64,000 nucleotides of DNA from Saprospiraceae bacterium. GTDB lineage: Bacteria; Bacteroidota; Bacteroidia; Chitinophagales; Saprospiraceae. The notes beneath the pieces were generated by a model, which searched no databases, was not told the DNA's origin, and saw nothing but the letters and a program-made list of their open reading frames with translations. Where the stretch lies: the NCBI GenBank assembly GCA_016787525.1, contig JAEUUP010000089.1, forward strand, positions 62,001 through 126,000, given 5' to 3'. Each line of letters starts with the position of its first letter. The stretch's first letter is position 1. The translations under genes were made by a program, and so were the position numbers. Positions 1 to 8,900 of this stretch are shown one piece after another.

Positions 1-1
1 G

Positions 2-103
2 TCTAAATTGGCAATGACAAATATGCTCAAAGATTTGGGTCTTATAGGCGGAGCGATGATGTACGCTTCAAGTTTTGCGAAAGACAATAGTATTATCGGA
101 TAA
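2..103 (+). CDS. C-terminal end of a DoxX-like membrane protein (partial)
   Basis: An open frame enters from the left edge and ends at TAA 101-103, giving 34 residues. The visible part holds a lysine/methionine-rich turn, then LGLIGGAMMYASS and a short polar tail. This resembles the last membrane helix of DoxX-family proteins, where a 'knLaLlGG' type segment precedes the C-terminus. The start and the other helices lie outside the window. The call rests on a short stretch; another small membrane protein is possible. It converges on the DUF4175 gene across a shared terminator. Confidence 0.45.
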   Translation, partial: SKLAMTNMLKDLGLIGGAMMYASSFAKDNSIIG

Positions 104-115
104 TGTAAAAAGCAA

Positions 116-155
116 AAAAGACGTTAAGATACTGAGGGGTATCTTAACGTCTTTT
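116..155. terminator. Bidirectional terminator with the decamer in its loop
   Basis: Perfect 16-bp arms, AAAAGACGTTAAGATA (116-131) and its complement (140-155), enclose the 8-nt loop CTGAGGGG. The A tract on the left and T tract on the right allow termination in both directions between two convergent genes. Most of the decamer copy at 130-139 forms the loop. Confidence 0.9.
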
Positions 156-175
156 AGCTTATCATCGAAATATAA

Positions 176-3100
176 CTATCTTGTTTTCAATGTTTTAAAA
201 TATTCTTCCACCAAGTTTTTGTAATATGGTTTCAGATTAGGCGACACTTTTTGGTATTGCTCGATCTCTGCCTGACGTTTTTTGATGTATTCTTTCAACG
301 CTGGTGGCATTTCATTTTGTTGTTCACGAGCCGCGTTTGATTTGCGCTCTTCGTCCTCTTTACGCTCACGCTCTGCTTTTTCAGATTCCAAGAGACGGGT
401 CAAAATTTCATCTTGCCGCTTGATGGTTTGGTTTGTCAGTGTTTTATTGACCAACTCCGTTTCCGTTTTTTCCATAGCGTCCAACAAATCTTGCATGCCT
501 TTGTCGCCTTTGCCACGCTCCTGCATTTCTTTCATTTTTTTACGCATAGCCTCGCGCATAGCTGCTTGGCGCGCCGCAAGTTGAGCGAATTCTTTACTCT
601 GTCCTGCTCCGCCTTTGCCTTTATCGCCTTTTTTCATCTTCTCCAACTGTTTTTTCAAGTCTTCGTTGATGCTTTTTTGACCTTCGCTCATTTTATCTTT
701 TGGTTCTTTGCCACTTTTGCCTTGTCCGTTCCCACCTGGCTTTTTGCACGAACCACTGCCTGGCATATTGCTCATTTGGTCTTGCATATTTTGCATCGCC
801 TCCGACAACATCAACGCCAAGTCATTCACGTTTTTCATCGTTTTTTGTTGAAAGTCTTGACCTTCATATTTTTTGCGGTCTTCCAATCTGTCCAACGATG
901 CCGACATGTTTTGCTTAATTTCAGTCACTTTTTCAATCACAAAAGTTTGAATCGCCGCTTGACGCGTCGCCAAAGACTGCAAAGAGTCTTCAATCAAGGC
1001 AAAATCACCTTGCAATTTCTTCTGCTCTTGCGTCAATTTGACATAACGAGGCGTATTTTCAGCCGTTGGACCAAAATCTTTCATCACTTTTTCTTGGTCA
1101 AAAGACAACGAAACCAAATTTTCTAACAACTGGCGAATGGCACGCATATCTTCTTCCATTTCCTCTTTATCGCCTTGTTGTTGTGCCATTTTCATCTTAT
1201 TGGCTTTGTTTTTCATCTTGTTAGCAGCCGATTTTTGCTTTTTCGATGCTTTCGAGTTCTGCTTTTGGTCGAGCTGCTCTTTACTATCCTTTTGGTCTTC
1301 CTTGATGTCTTTATCTTCTTCTTTCGTATTAGGCATTTCTTGCTTGCGTTTCAACTCATCGTTCTTTTTCTCCATCTCATCTTGCTTCTTCTCCAATTCG
1401 TTGAACTCTTTGTTGAGTTGTTCTTGCTCTTTTTTCAACTCTTCTTGGTCTTTTTTACCCCCCTCAGTATCTTCACTCAATTTCTCTTGTTTTTCAGCCA
1501 ATTCTTCGAGTTTATCAATCTGTTCTTGCATCATATTCTCGACTTCCATCTGCTTGAACAATTCCTCCATGCGCTCCAACTCTTTCTGCATTTCCTCGTT
1601 CGAGAACTTCATGTCTTCCATCTTCTCTAACGCTTGGTCTTTGTCCATTTTCTGCATCAACTCCTCGATTTGCTTCAACAAATCCTTCATTTCAGGGTTT
1701 TTCAACTCTTCAAACATTTTTTGAAGCTGCTCTTGTTTCTGCATGAGTTGTTCATCTTGTTTGTTCAACTCTTGCTCTTGCTTCATATTTTCTTCAAAAT
1801 TCTTCTTCGCTTCGTCAATTTGTTTCTCCATTTCTTGTTGACGTTGCATGAGTTTTTCAGCTTCTTTTTTCATCTGCCAATCCACTTCTTTCTGTTGCAA
1901 CATCTTCTCGCGGAGTTTTTGCAAATCTTGTTGGATTTTTTGCGATTCTTTCATCGCTTTTTTCAAATCCTCCTTGATTTCTTCATTGTTTTTCGCCATT
2001 TGCTTCTCAATCTGCTCGACCGACGGTTGCGTATAAACCATCATGCCTGTTTTTGTAGATTTTGAACCATTGACACCATCATTGTCAAAAACCTCGAAAT
2101 AATAAGCCACTTCGTCGCCAGGCTTCAATTGCAAATCGGTTGTATTGAAAGTGTATTGGTACGAAACAGCTTTATTTGTCGGATTAGGCATCGGCACACG
2201 TTGGAGTTGCTCTTGCTGCCCATTTTGACGCTTGACTTGATAATTGAACGCCAAGCTGCGCAAACCGTAGTCATCGCCCGCTTCGCCAACAAAAAACAAG
2301 CGTTTTTTATTCAATGAATCTTCAAATTTTTCAACTGTGATGGTCGGATACAAGTCTGGAACAACCGTAATGGAATAAGCCACTGAATCTGCTTTCGGCA
2401 AAAAAGCATTGGAAATGAACAATTTATACGGCTCATCAGTCATCATTTTTTTAGAAAACGTAAAACGGTTGCCACCTTGACGCACAATACTGAGAGGTTT
2501 GCCACCTGCGAATGAGACCTTTATGTCGTCAGTATTTTCAGAATTAATCAACCACGCAATCGTTGTGCCTTGGGGGACAATCAACTCACCTTGGTTGTTC
2601 AACATTTCATCGGGGCGACCCACATATTCGGGATAATCCAACTGAACGTCGAAACCTGCGATATTAGGCTTTTTTAATACTTCTAACTCAAATTCAGGCG
2701 TTGAAACTGTACCACTATACAATTTGAACGGAATATCTTGTTGTACATTTGAAAACTTGTAGCGGAAAACCGTAGGGTCTTTTTCATCTTTTTGCAAACG
2801 ATATTCGTAGCCATTCATTTCAATAAAAACCTCATTGGGCAATACATCGCCATCAGCTTTCACAGTCAAATCGTAGTCTTGAAACTGTATAACTTTCAAA
2901 TCGCCACTTTCGATTTTGAGTTTGAAAGGCGCATCGCGCTCGAAAGTTTTGTTGAAATTGAGCAAACGAGTCGAAGCATTTTTTATCAAACTCGGTGCAG
3001 CAAATAAAACGAACAACAGCAACAACAACGGCGGCAAAGCATAACGCAGATTTTTCTTATTTTTCGACAAATCAATCGCCGCTTTGAACGGAACGGGTTT

Positions 3101-3523
3101 GATTTCTTCCGATTTTTGGTTGATGGAAGCTAAAATTAGGTCGCGATTTTCTTGCGTATCCGCTTGTTTGCGCAATTGCAAAATATTCAATAACTTATCT
3201 TTTACATTCGTAAAATGGTCGCCCACAATGGCTGCCGCTTGTTCATGGCTGATGACCTTGCCCAAACGGAAATAATGCAAAGCAGGCATCAGAACCCATG
3301 CAAACAACGCTATGCCCGATGCACCCACAAAACCCCATACTAACGGTGTTTTTACTGAGGGGGGGAAATACATGAAATTTTCTGCAAAATTGAGACCCAA
3401 AAACAAGGCGAGAATCAAGCCTGTGGCATATAAAGAACCACGAATCAACTGATTCACATAGTATTTGCGAATAAATTGATCCAGTTTTTCAATAAGCAAT
3501 TGATAGTTATCTCTTTTTTCCAT
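176..3523 (-). CDS. DUF4175 family protein, large membrane-anchored coiled-coil protein
   Basis: The 1115-residue product matches the size and layout of Bacteroidota DUF4175 proteins, whose function is unknown. Two hydrophobic helices lie at about residues 28-48 and 60-85, and a third at about 160-180 (PLLLLLFVLFAAPSL). An extracytoplasmic beta-rich part follows to about residue 500. Then comes a long, very Gln/Glu/Lys/Met-rich coiled coil (about 510-800) and a second charged helical part to the end. A role in envelope organisation is possible but inferred. On the minus strand a TATATTTG (3605-3612) about 80 bp before the start could be a -7 element. Decamer copies at 1460 and 3353 encode TEG in the coiled coil and PSV between the first two helices. 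Long open frames on the opposite strand here are by-products of biased composition. Confidence 0.85.
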   Translation of the reverse strand: MEKRDNYQLLIEKLDQFIRKYYVNQLIRGSLYATGLILALFLGLNFAENFMYFPPSVKTPLVWGFVGASGIALFAWVLMPALHYFRLGKVISHEQAAAIVGDHFTNVKDKLLNILQLRKQADTQENRDLILASINQKSEEIKPVPFKAAIDLSKNKKNLRYALPPLLLLLFVLFAAPSLIKNASTRLLNFNKTFERDAPFKLKIESGDLKVIQFQDYDLTVKADGDVLPNEVFIEMNGYEYRLQKDEKDPTVFRYKFSNVQQDIPFKLYSGTVSTPEFELEVLKKPNIAGFDVQLDYPEYVGRPDEMLNNQGELIVPQGTTIAWLINSENTDDIKVSFAGGKPLSIVRQGGNRFTFSKKMMTDEPYKLFISNAFLPKADSVAYSITVVPDLYPTITVEKFEDSLNKKRLFFVGEAGDDYGLRSLAFNYQVKRQNGQQEQLQRVPMPNPTNKAVSYQYTFNTTDLQLKPGDEVAYYFEVFDNDGVNGSKSTKTGMMVYTQPSVEQIEKQMAKNNEEIKEDLKKAMKESQKIQQDLQKLREKMLQQKEVDWQMKKEAEKLMQRQQEMEKQIDEAKKNFEENMKQEQELNKQDEQLMQKQEQLQKMFEELKNPEMKDLLKQIEELMQKMDKDQALEKMEDMKFSNEEMQKELERMEELFKQMEVENMMQEQIDKLEELAEKQEKLSEDTEGGKKDQEELKKEQEQLNKEFNELEKKQDEMEKKNDELKRKQEMPNTKEEDKDIKEDQKDSKEQLDQKQNSKASKKQKSAANKMKNKANKMKMAQQQGDKEEMEEDMRAIRQLLENLVSLSFDQEKVMKDFGPTAENTPRYVKLTQEQKKLQGDFALIEDSLQSLATRQAAIQTFVIEKVTEIKQNMSASLDRLEDRKKYEGQDFQQKTMKNVNDLALMLSEAMQNMQDQMSNMPGSGSCKKPGGNGQGKSGKEPKDKMSEGQKSINEDLKKQLEKMKKGDKGKGGAGQSKEFAQLAARQAAMREAMRKKMKEMQERGKGDKGMQDLLDAMEKTETELVNKTLTNQTIKRQDEILTRLLESEKAERERKEDEERKSNAAREQQNEMPPALKEYIKKRQAEIEQYQKVSPNLKPYYKNLVEEYFKTLKTR

Positions 3524-3769
3524 TGACGCTATTTTGAATTAATCTTGACTGATTGACAAGTTTGAGGATAAGAAGTTGCTCTGTTCACTTTAAGATTTAA
3601 GCCACAAATATAACGGAAATTGCATTGTAAAGTTGCCTAAGACGAAGCATACTCCATCGTTTACAGCAGAACGGAACGCTGTTGGTCTAAAATTACACTA
3701 ATGATTTAGCCTTGTTTTGGCAACAAAGTTGCATTAAGGGTGTTTTAAACAACTTAAAACAATAGAAAC

Positions 3770-4477
3770 ATGAGTTTTTTAACAGCAGAATGGCGCAAAT
3801 TAGCCATGGCAAATTATGCCATTGACCCCGATGTTTTAAAAAAATATATTCCTGCAAAGACAGAATTGGATGTTTGGAATGGTAGCTGTTATGTGAGTTT
3901 GGTCGGTTTTATGTTTCTCAATACACGACTTTTGGGTATCAAAGTGCCATTTCATACCCATTTTGAAGAGGTTAATTTGCGCTTTTATGTCAAATATTAT
4001 GACGGAAAAGCATGGAAACGTGGCGTAGTTTTTATAAAAGAAATTGTACCCAAACACGCTATTACATTCGTAGCCAATACTTTATACAAAGAGCATTATC
4101 AAACTTTGCCTATGAAACATGACTGGTCTGAAACACCAGATCAACATATTATCGAGTACAATTGGCGACGAAAAGATCAATGGCAAAAGTTCAAAGTAGA
4201 AACAGATAAAGACCTAATTCCTATTGAAACAGGCAGCGAAGCCGAATTTATCACTGAACACTATTGGGGTTATAGCCGACACAGTGACCTCACGACAATT
4301 GAATATGAAGTGACACACCCAAAATGGCAGCAATACAGAGTCCAAAAGCACGAAATTGATGTGGATTTTGGCTTAATTTATGGGCAAGATTTTGCATTTA
4401 TAAACAATTTGAAGCCTAAATCAGTGTTTTTGGCAGAAGGCTCGGCTATTACAGTAGAGAATAAAAAGGTATTATAA
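3770..4477 (+). CDS. DUF2071 / YqjF-like protein
   Basis: A 235-residue cytosolic protein. It begins with SFLTAEWRKLAMANYAIDP and continues with the pattern typical of DUF2071 (YqjF): a 'L.....YIP....ldvw.G..yVSlVgF.f' block, then FHTHFEEVNLRFYV and a region on intake of substituted 'hWgYs'. Its length is near the family norm. No biochemical role is known for the family. It stands alone, divergent from the DUF4175 gene with a 246-bp spacer between them, and ends at a strong terminator. The ATG is preceded by an A-rich stretch rather than a Shine-Dalgarno sequence. Confidence 0.8.
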   Translation: MSFLTAEWRKLAMANYAIDPDVLKKYIPAKTELDVWNGSCYVSLVGFMFLNTRLLGIKVPFHTHFEEVNLRFYVKYYDGKAWKRGVVFIKEIVPKHAITFVANTLYKEHYQTLPMKHDWSETPDQHIIEYNWRRKDQWQKFKVETDKDLIPIETGSEAEFITEHYWGYSRHSDLTTIEYEVTHPKWQQYRVQKHEIDVDFGLIYGQDFAFINNLKPKSVFLAEGSAITVENKKVL

Positions 4478-4481
4478 AGCA

Positions 4482-4520
4482 TGAAACGCCATTGGTTTTA
4501 ATAAAACCAATGGCGTTTCA
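4482..4520. terminator. Bidirectional terminator after the DUF2071 gene
   Basis: Perfect 18-bp arms, TGAAACGCCATTGGTTTT (4482-4499) and its complement (4503-4520), have a 3-nt loop. It separates the DUF2071 gene from the leftward Rpn locus. A decamer copy follows 8 bp further on (4528-4537), next to the start of a tandem duplication. Confidence 0.85.
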
Positions 4521-4543
4521 ATTCTCATACTGAGGGGGTATTT

Positions 4544-4807
4544 TCACTCACCCAAACCCAATTCAGTCTTCACTTTCTGCACAAAAGCCACATCAACTCC
4601 CACAAGCAAAGCAATTTTTTCTATCGAAATATCTGAATCGAGCAGCAAGTTTTTAGTAAATTCAAAGTTTTTGTGATGCTCGGTCTCGATTTTACCCTTC
4701 TTAATGCCTTTTTCAATGTCTCTCTCTTCAGCGACTTCAAAAATGGTTTTAATATTTGTTGCCATGTCTGGTTCTAAATTTTTACAACGAGTGCTATTTT
4801 CACTCAC
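4544..4807 (-). pseudogene. Duplicated C-terminal fragment of the Rpn nuclease gene
   Basis: The 87 codons repeat the C-terminal part of the gene directly upstream. Both contain NLEPDMATNIKTIFEVAEE and end in a short helix-turn-helix-like segment: IEKIALLVGVDVAFVQKVKTELGLGE in part here, IEKIALLVGVDVAFVKKVK in the full gene. At the DNA level about 235 bp from 4541 match about 220 bp from 4797, a direct tandem duplication in which this copy has gained about eight codons. The nuclease domain is absent, so this is a remnant unless it is expressed as a small C-terminal protein. It overlaps the end of the full gene by 8 bp. Confidence 0.75.
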
Positions 4808-5780
4808 CCAAATCCAATTGAGCCTTTACTTTTTTTACAAAAGCCACATCAACTCCCACAAGCAAAGCAATTTTCTCTATCGAAAAATCTGAATTGAGCA
4901 GCAAGTTTTTGGTGAATTCGATTTTACCTTTCTCGATGCCTCTTTCCATACCTTTCTCTTCGGCGACTTCAAAAATGGTTTTAATATTTGTTGCCATGTC
5001 TGGTTCTAAATTTTGATTCACAATTTCGTTAAACGGTTCGGGTTCTAATTTCGAGCGACGTTGGGCATATTCTAAAAGCATCTTGAAAAACTCTTGAAAC
5101 ACGATTTCGCTCGGTGAATTGTCCACAAATTTAAGGATTTCTTCTAAATGTGTCTTGAAAAATTCTTCGTTGTGGGCATTTTTTAAGGCGATAAACGCCG
5201 CTCGTAACACTTTCAAATCCACCATTTTTTCTATTTCTTCGGCGGTTGTGTTTTTGATGTCAATAAAAATATAGCGCGGTGCGGGCAAGTATCTCAAAAT
5301 TTCAGTCGGTAAAAAGGTTTCAAACTCTTCGAAAACCATCTTTTTATGCCATTTTGTTTCGCCATGATACAAGATGATGGGAATAACGATGCTCGGCGCA
5401 CGTTTGTTTTTGCGGTCTGCGCTCACGATGGCATAGCGATAACGCTCCACTTGCCCTTCGATGGGATTGTAGGGTTTGGAACTTTTGTGTTCCCATAAAA
5501 AACAAAAACGGAAATTGGGTAGATTGGGCAACTGCTGAAAATGGGGCGGCAAACGCTCCGTTCGCAAGCGACATTCGTGGACGCTGTCGGAGTATTGTGC
5601 CACTAAGCGATTGTCAATGTAGGCATCAGGTAGTAATTTGAGCGATGTGAAGTCTATATAAGGCTTCAAATCGTCGGGAATGTAGCGGTTGAGGAGCAAC
5701 AAAACCAATTCATCGAGACTCAAAATACCTTTGATGAATATATCGTGGTCGCGATTGCGCTCTTTTTTCGGATTCGGCAT
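4800..5780 (-). CDS. Rpn family PD-(D/E)XK nuclease / putative transposase
   Basis: 326 residues. The N-terminal RDHDIFIKGILSLDE is the usual opening of the Rpn/YhgA-like 'Transposase_31' group. A conserved Asp near SDSVHE and the core FLWEHKSSKPYNPI with Q-ERYRYAI supply the expected PD-(D/E)XK residues. A charged IEKG-type region and a small helical end follow. Rpn proteins of E. coli are DNA endonucleases that promote RecA-independent recombination; the role here is by homology only. A close paralogue lies at 36896-37900. The 3' end is tandemly duplicated downstream. A promoter with TTG and TACTTTTG spaced 17 bp lies just before the start. Confidence 0.85.
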   Translation of the reverse strand: MPNPKKERNRDHDIFIKGILSLDELVLLLLNRYIPDDLKPYIDFTSLKLLPDAYIDNRLVAQYSDSVHECRLRTERLPPHFQQLPNLPNFRFCFLWEHKSSKPYNPIEGQVERYRYAIVSADRKNKRAPSIVIPIILYHGETKWHKKMVFEEFETFLPTEILRYLPAPRYIFIDIKNTTAEEIEKMVDLKVLRAAFIALKNAHNEEFFKTHLEEILKFVDNSPSEIVFQEFFKMLLEYAQRRSKLEPEPFNEIVNQNLEPDMATNIKTIFEVAEEKGMERGIEKGKIEFTKNLLLNSDFSIEKIALLVGVDVAFVKKVKAQLDLGE

Positions 5781-5812
5781 AGTTGTTTACTTTTTGTCGC
5801 AACAAAAGTAAT

Positions 5813-5840
5813 TCAAAACTAAAAATGGTTTTTCATTCAA
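5813..5840 (-). promoter_or_regulatory. Bacteroidota-type promoter of the Rpn gene
   Basis: On the minus strand TTG (5838-5840), 17 bp, then TACTTTTG (5813-5820) fits the TTG-N17..23-TAnnTTTG consensus. It lies about 33 bp before the ATG. Confidence 0.55.
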
Positions 5841-5908
5841 AACAAATTTTTTTTAAAAGTATGATTAAATGAAGATTGTGATGCTGTTTATTTTTTGCCA
5901 GTTATGCA

Positions 5909-5963
5909 CCCCTCAGTAAAATGCCGTTGACTTTTTGAGAATCAACGGCGTTTTACTGAGGGG
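5909..5963. terminator. Terminator built from an inverted pair of decamers
   Basis: CCCCTCAGTAAAA-T-GCCGTTGA (5909-5930) pairs with TCAACGGC-G-TTTTACTGAGGGG (5942-5963); one position is mismatched. The outer 10 bp of each arm are exact decamer copies. It follows the 1438-residue secreted protein gene, which is transcribed leftward. The inner part (GTTGA..TTTTTGAGAATCAAC) resembles the terminator at 10639-10673, so the two share ancestry. Confidence 0.85.
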
Positions 5964-5985
5964 GAGATGAAAGAAAATGGCTATG

Positions 5986-8900
5986 TCATCTTAAAACAAT
6001 ATTTTCAGTTGTTAGGACATTGCCTTGTTTTATTCTCAACGTATAAAGCCCCGCAGGGAAATTAGCCGTTCTGAAGAAGAGGTGATTACTGCCTTGTTTA
6101 CTGTCCATTTGATACGTATAAACTATTTGACCCATTGCATTAATTAATTCAAAATCAACATTTTGTGTGCTATTGGATTCAAATCGAACGTTTAATATTT
6201 CGGTAGCTGGATTTGGATAGATTTTGAAATTTGTTTTAGACAATGTTTCAAAATTGACGTTGCGAATAGGTGAATACACCCAACTGCCATCGTTCTCAAC
6301 AATTTTTAAACGATAAAATATAACGCCATACTGAGGGGGTGCATCTGTGCTTGATATTTTCCCTTTGGCTTCTTTTTTAATAAATTCAAACTGTTTACCA
6401 TCGTAAGAACGTTCGATTTCGTAGTGATTGACGAGGGTTTCATCAGCAACTTGCCATGCCAAATGGGTTTGTTTATCTGTCAAAAGGGCTTGAAAATCAA
6501 GTAATTCTATGGTTAAAGCAGCTTCATTATTGATTGTGAATTGGCTAAAACTTGTGATATTATTGCCCGTACTGAAGGTGAGCGTGTTGTTATTTGTTGT
6601 TGACAAAACATCTGCTGCATCTACTGAACTACCCCACGTTGCACCATGTGCATTCGAGTTTCTTTTGTACAGTTTAAAATTACTTGCTGAACCAGTAGCG
6701 AAACTGCCTAAATCGCCAAATTTGATGCTGGTTAAAGCCGAGAAGGTGCTGTTTGACCCATAATTACTCACAACCCAATACTTATTACTGAGGGGTGTGC
6801 CACTACTCGGATTTTGGTCGGGCGAAGCCGTCAAAGCCGATACAACGATGTCGCCATTCGGATAAGTGCCACTGGCAGGGAACTCAATTTGACAATTTGT
6901 ACCCGTAAAATCTTTGATACCGCCTGAAGTGACTGACATCGAATAAACTGAGCCTGAGCCTACGGGTACAGTCGAAGTCGAACGCGAAGCCGATGCACTG
7001 AAAGTCAAATTGTAGCCATTTGTGCCACGGTCATATTCGTTGGTGGTTGCATCGTTGAACTGAAAATAGTTGATTAAATTCGATTCGCTTGTCGTGGCTG
7101 TCAAGTACATTCTCTCTCGGATTTGGCTTTGACTCAAGGCTGTATTCCAAATTTTGACCTCATCAATATCGCCCGCGTAAGGGTAATTGTACAAGCCATC
7201 TGCGACAAAACACAATGGATACGACGAGTTGATGGTCAATAATGCCGCTGCACTTGTGCTGGCTTTGTTCACGCCATCAACATACAATACAGCATTGCCT
7301 GTGCGTGTCACGCTGGCGGCTACATGATGCCATTTGCCATCATTCAAGCCATATTGTGAATATAAATCTATGCGATGCCCTTCATCATCACCGATATTGA
7401 ACCACACTCGACCACTATTCATAGAAAAAACCCAACCGTTGTAGCCTCCACTACCCCAATTTTTATCTGTTGCCATAGCTGCGTCGCTCGAAGTGGTGGT
7501 TGTTTTCAACCAAAAAGCAATGGTAAAGTCTTGTGATGCGCCAAAATTCGGTGCAGCACTCGCCCTTGCATACGAACTGGCAGACCCTGTAAACGTTCCC
7601 GTTGAAGTTGGCGTAGTTGCCAAAGCACAGTTGTCGGTTGTGATTGTCACCATATTCGGAATAGATTTGGTACTTGTGCCATTGCCGTCTGTCACTGTCA
7701 AAGTGACAGAATAATTGCCTGTTCCACCGAAAATGACTTGTGGGTTGCGTATTGTTGTACTGCTCACATACTGAGGGGTCGGTGAAAATGACCACGAATA
7801 GGTCGCATCGGATTTTGCTACCGAATAATCGTCAAATTGGAAAATGGTGCGTCCACAATCGGTCGTATTTTTATCCACCATCGGCTGTGCCACAGGTGGC
7901 GAAGCAATGGCGAAATCGGTTTCCCAAATACCATTACCATAGGTCGAAACCCGCAATTTATTGGTGCGATAGTACCCCCTCAGTAAATTACAGTCTGTTT
8001 TGCTTGGCAAACCTGTGCTGAAATTGGACCATGAACCGCCAGAATAACGAAAAACAGCATTGCCAGAACCTACATAGACATCATCTGTACCTGCTTGATT
8101 AAGAACTGTTTGTAAGCTTTGCCCATCTAAAACAGCACTCGTTATATTTGTCCAAGTCGTTCCACCATCATTCGTTTGATAGACTTTATTGCCATTTGAA
8201 CCATTAGAAAAAATAGCCCAGAGTTTATTTTCGTCCGTTGCACTCATCGAGATTGCACCGTGCCGTTTGTTGGGCGTTACAGGAAAGGCTTTCGTTGTCC
8301 ATGTCGCACCACCATCAGCCGAGCGATAGAGTGCGGCATCGGAATATGCTGTTTTGACATGCACATAAATCACACTGGGATTGGAACGCGACACTTCTAC
8401 ATCGCGCACCGCACACTCTGAACTTCCATTGTCAAAGTTTTTCAGTTCTGTAAATGTCACGCCATTATCTGTTGATTTCCAAAGGCTTTTACCTTCGCCT
8501 AAATAAATATGTTTGTAATAACGAGGGTCATATTCTGCATCACTTGAATAAGCCGCATAATACGATTCGTTGGGATATTTTGACCAATTGGTCATATCAG
8601 ATACAGAACCATTGAAATCTGTTGGAAGAGATTTGGCATCTATATCCGAAAAGTACGCCACGTTTGTACTTGGATTCACATAGCCTGTTGGAGCTTCGCC
8701 GCCGCCTAAAGTAATGGATTTGCCCGTCGGATAGTTGCTACTCAAAACCGCATTGCCGTTGTGGTAACGACCACCGACCATGATGTCTTGATTCCAACCT
8801 TGACCAAAACCCCAGTAATCGCTGGCAATCACACCATTTTGACGAACTTGAAAATCAGCCGCAAAAAAATCTGTCGAATAGGTCATACCACCATCACACG

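Noticed and set aside
282-2065. Several rightward open frames of 60-237 codons
   Set aside because: They lie antisense to the Gln/Glu/Lys-rich coiled coil of the DUF4175 gene; their Phe/Leu/Ser-rich products reflect the complement of that composition.
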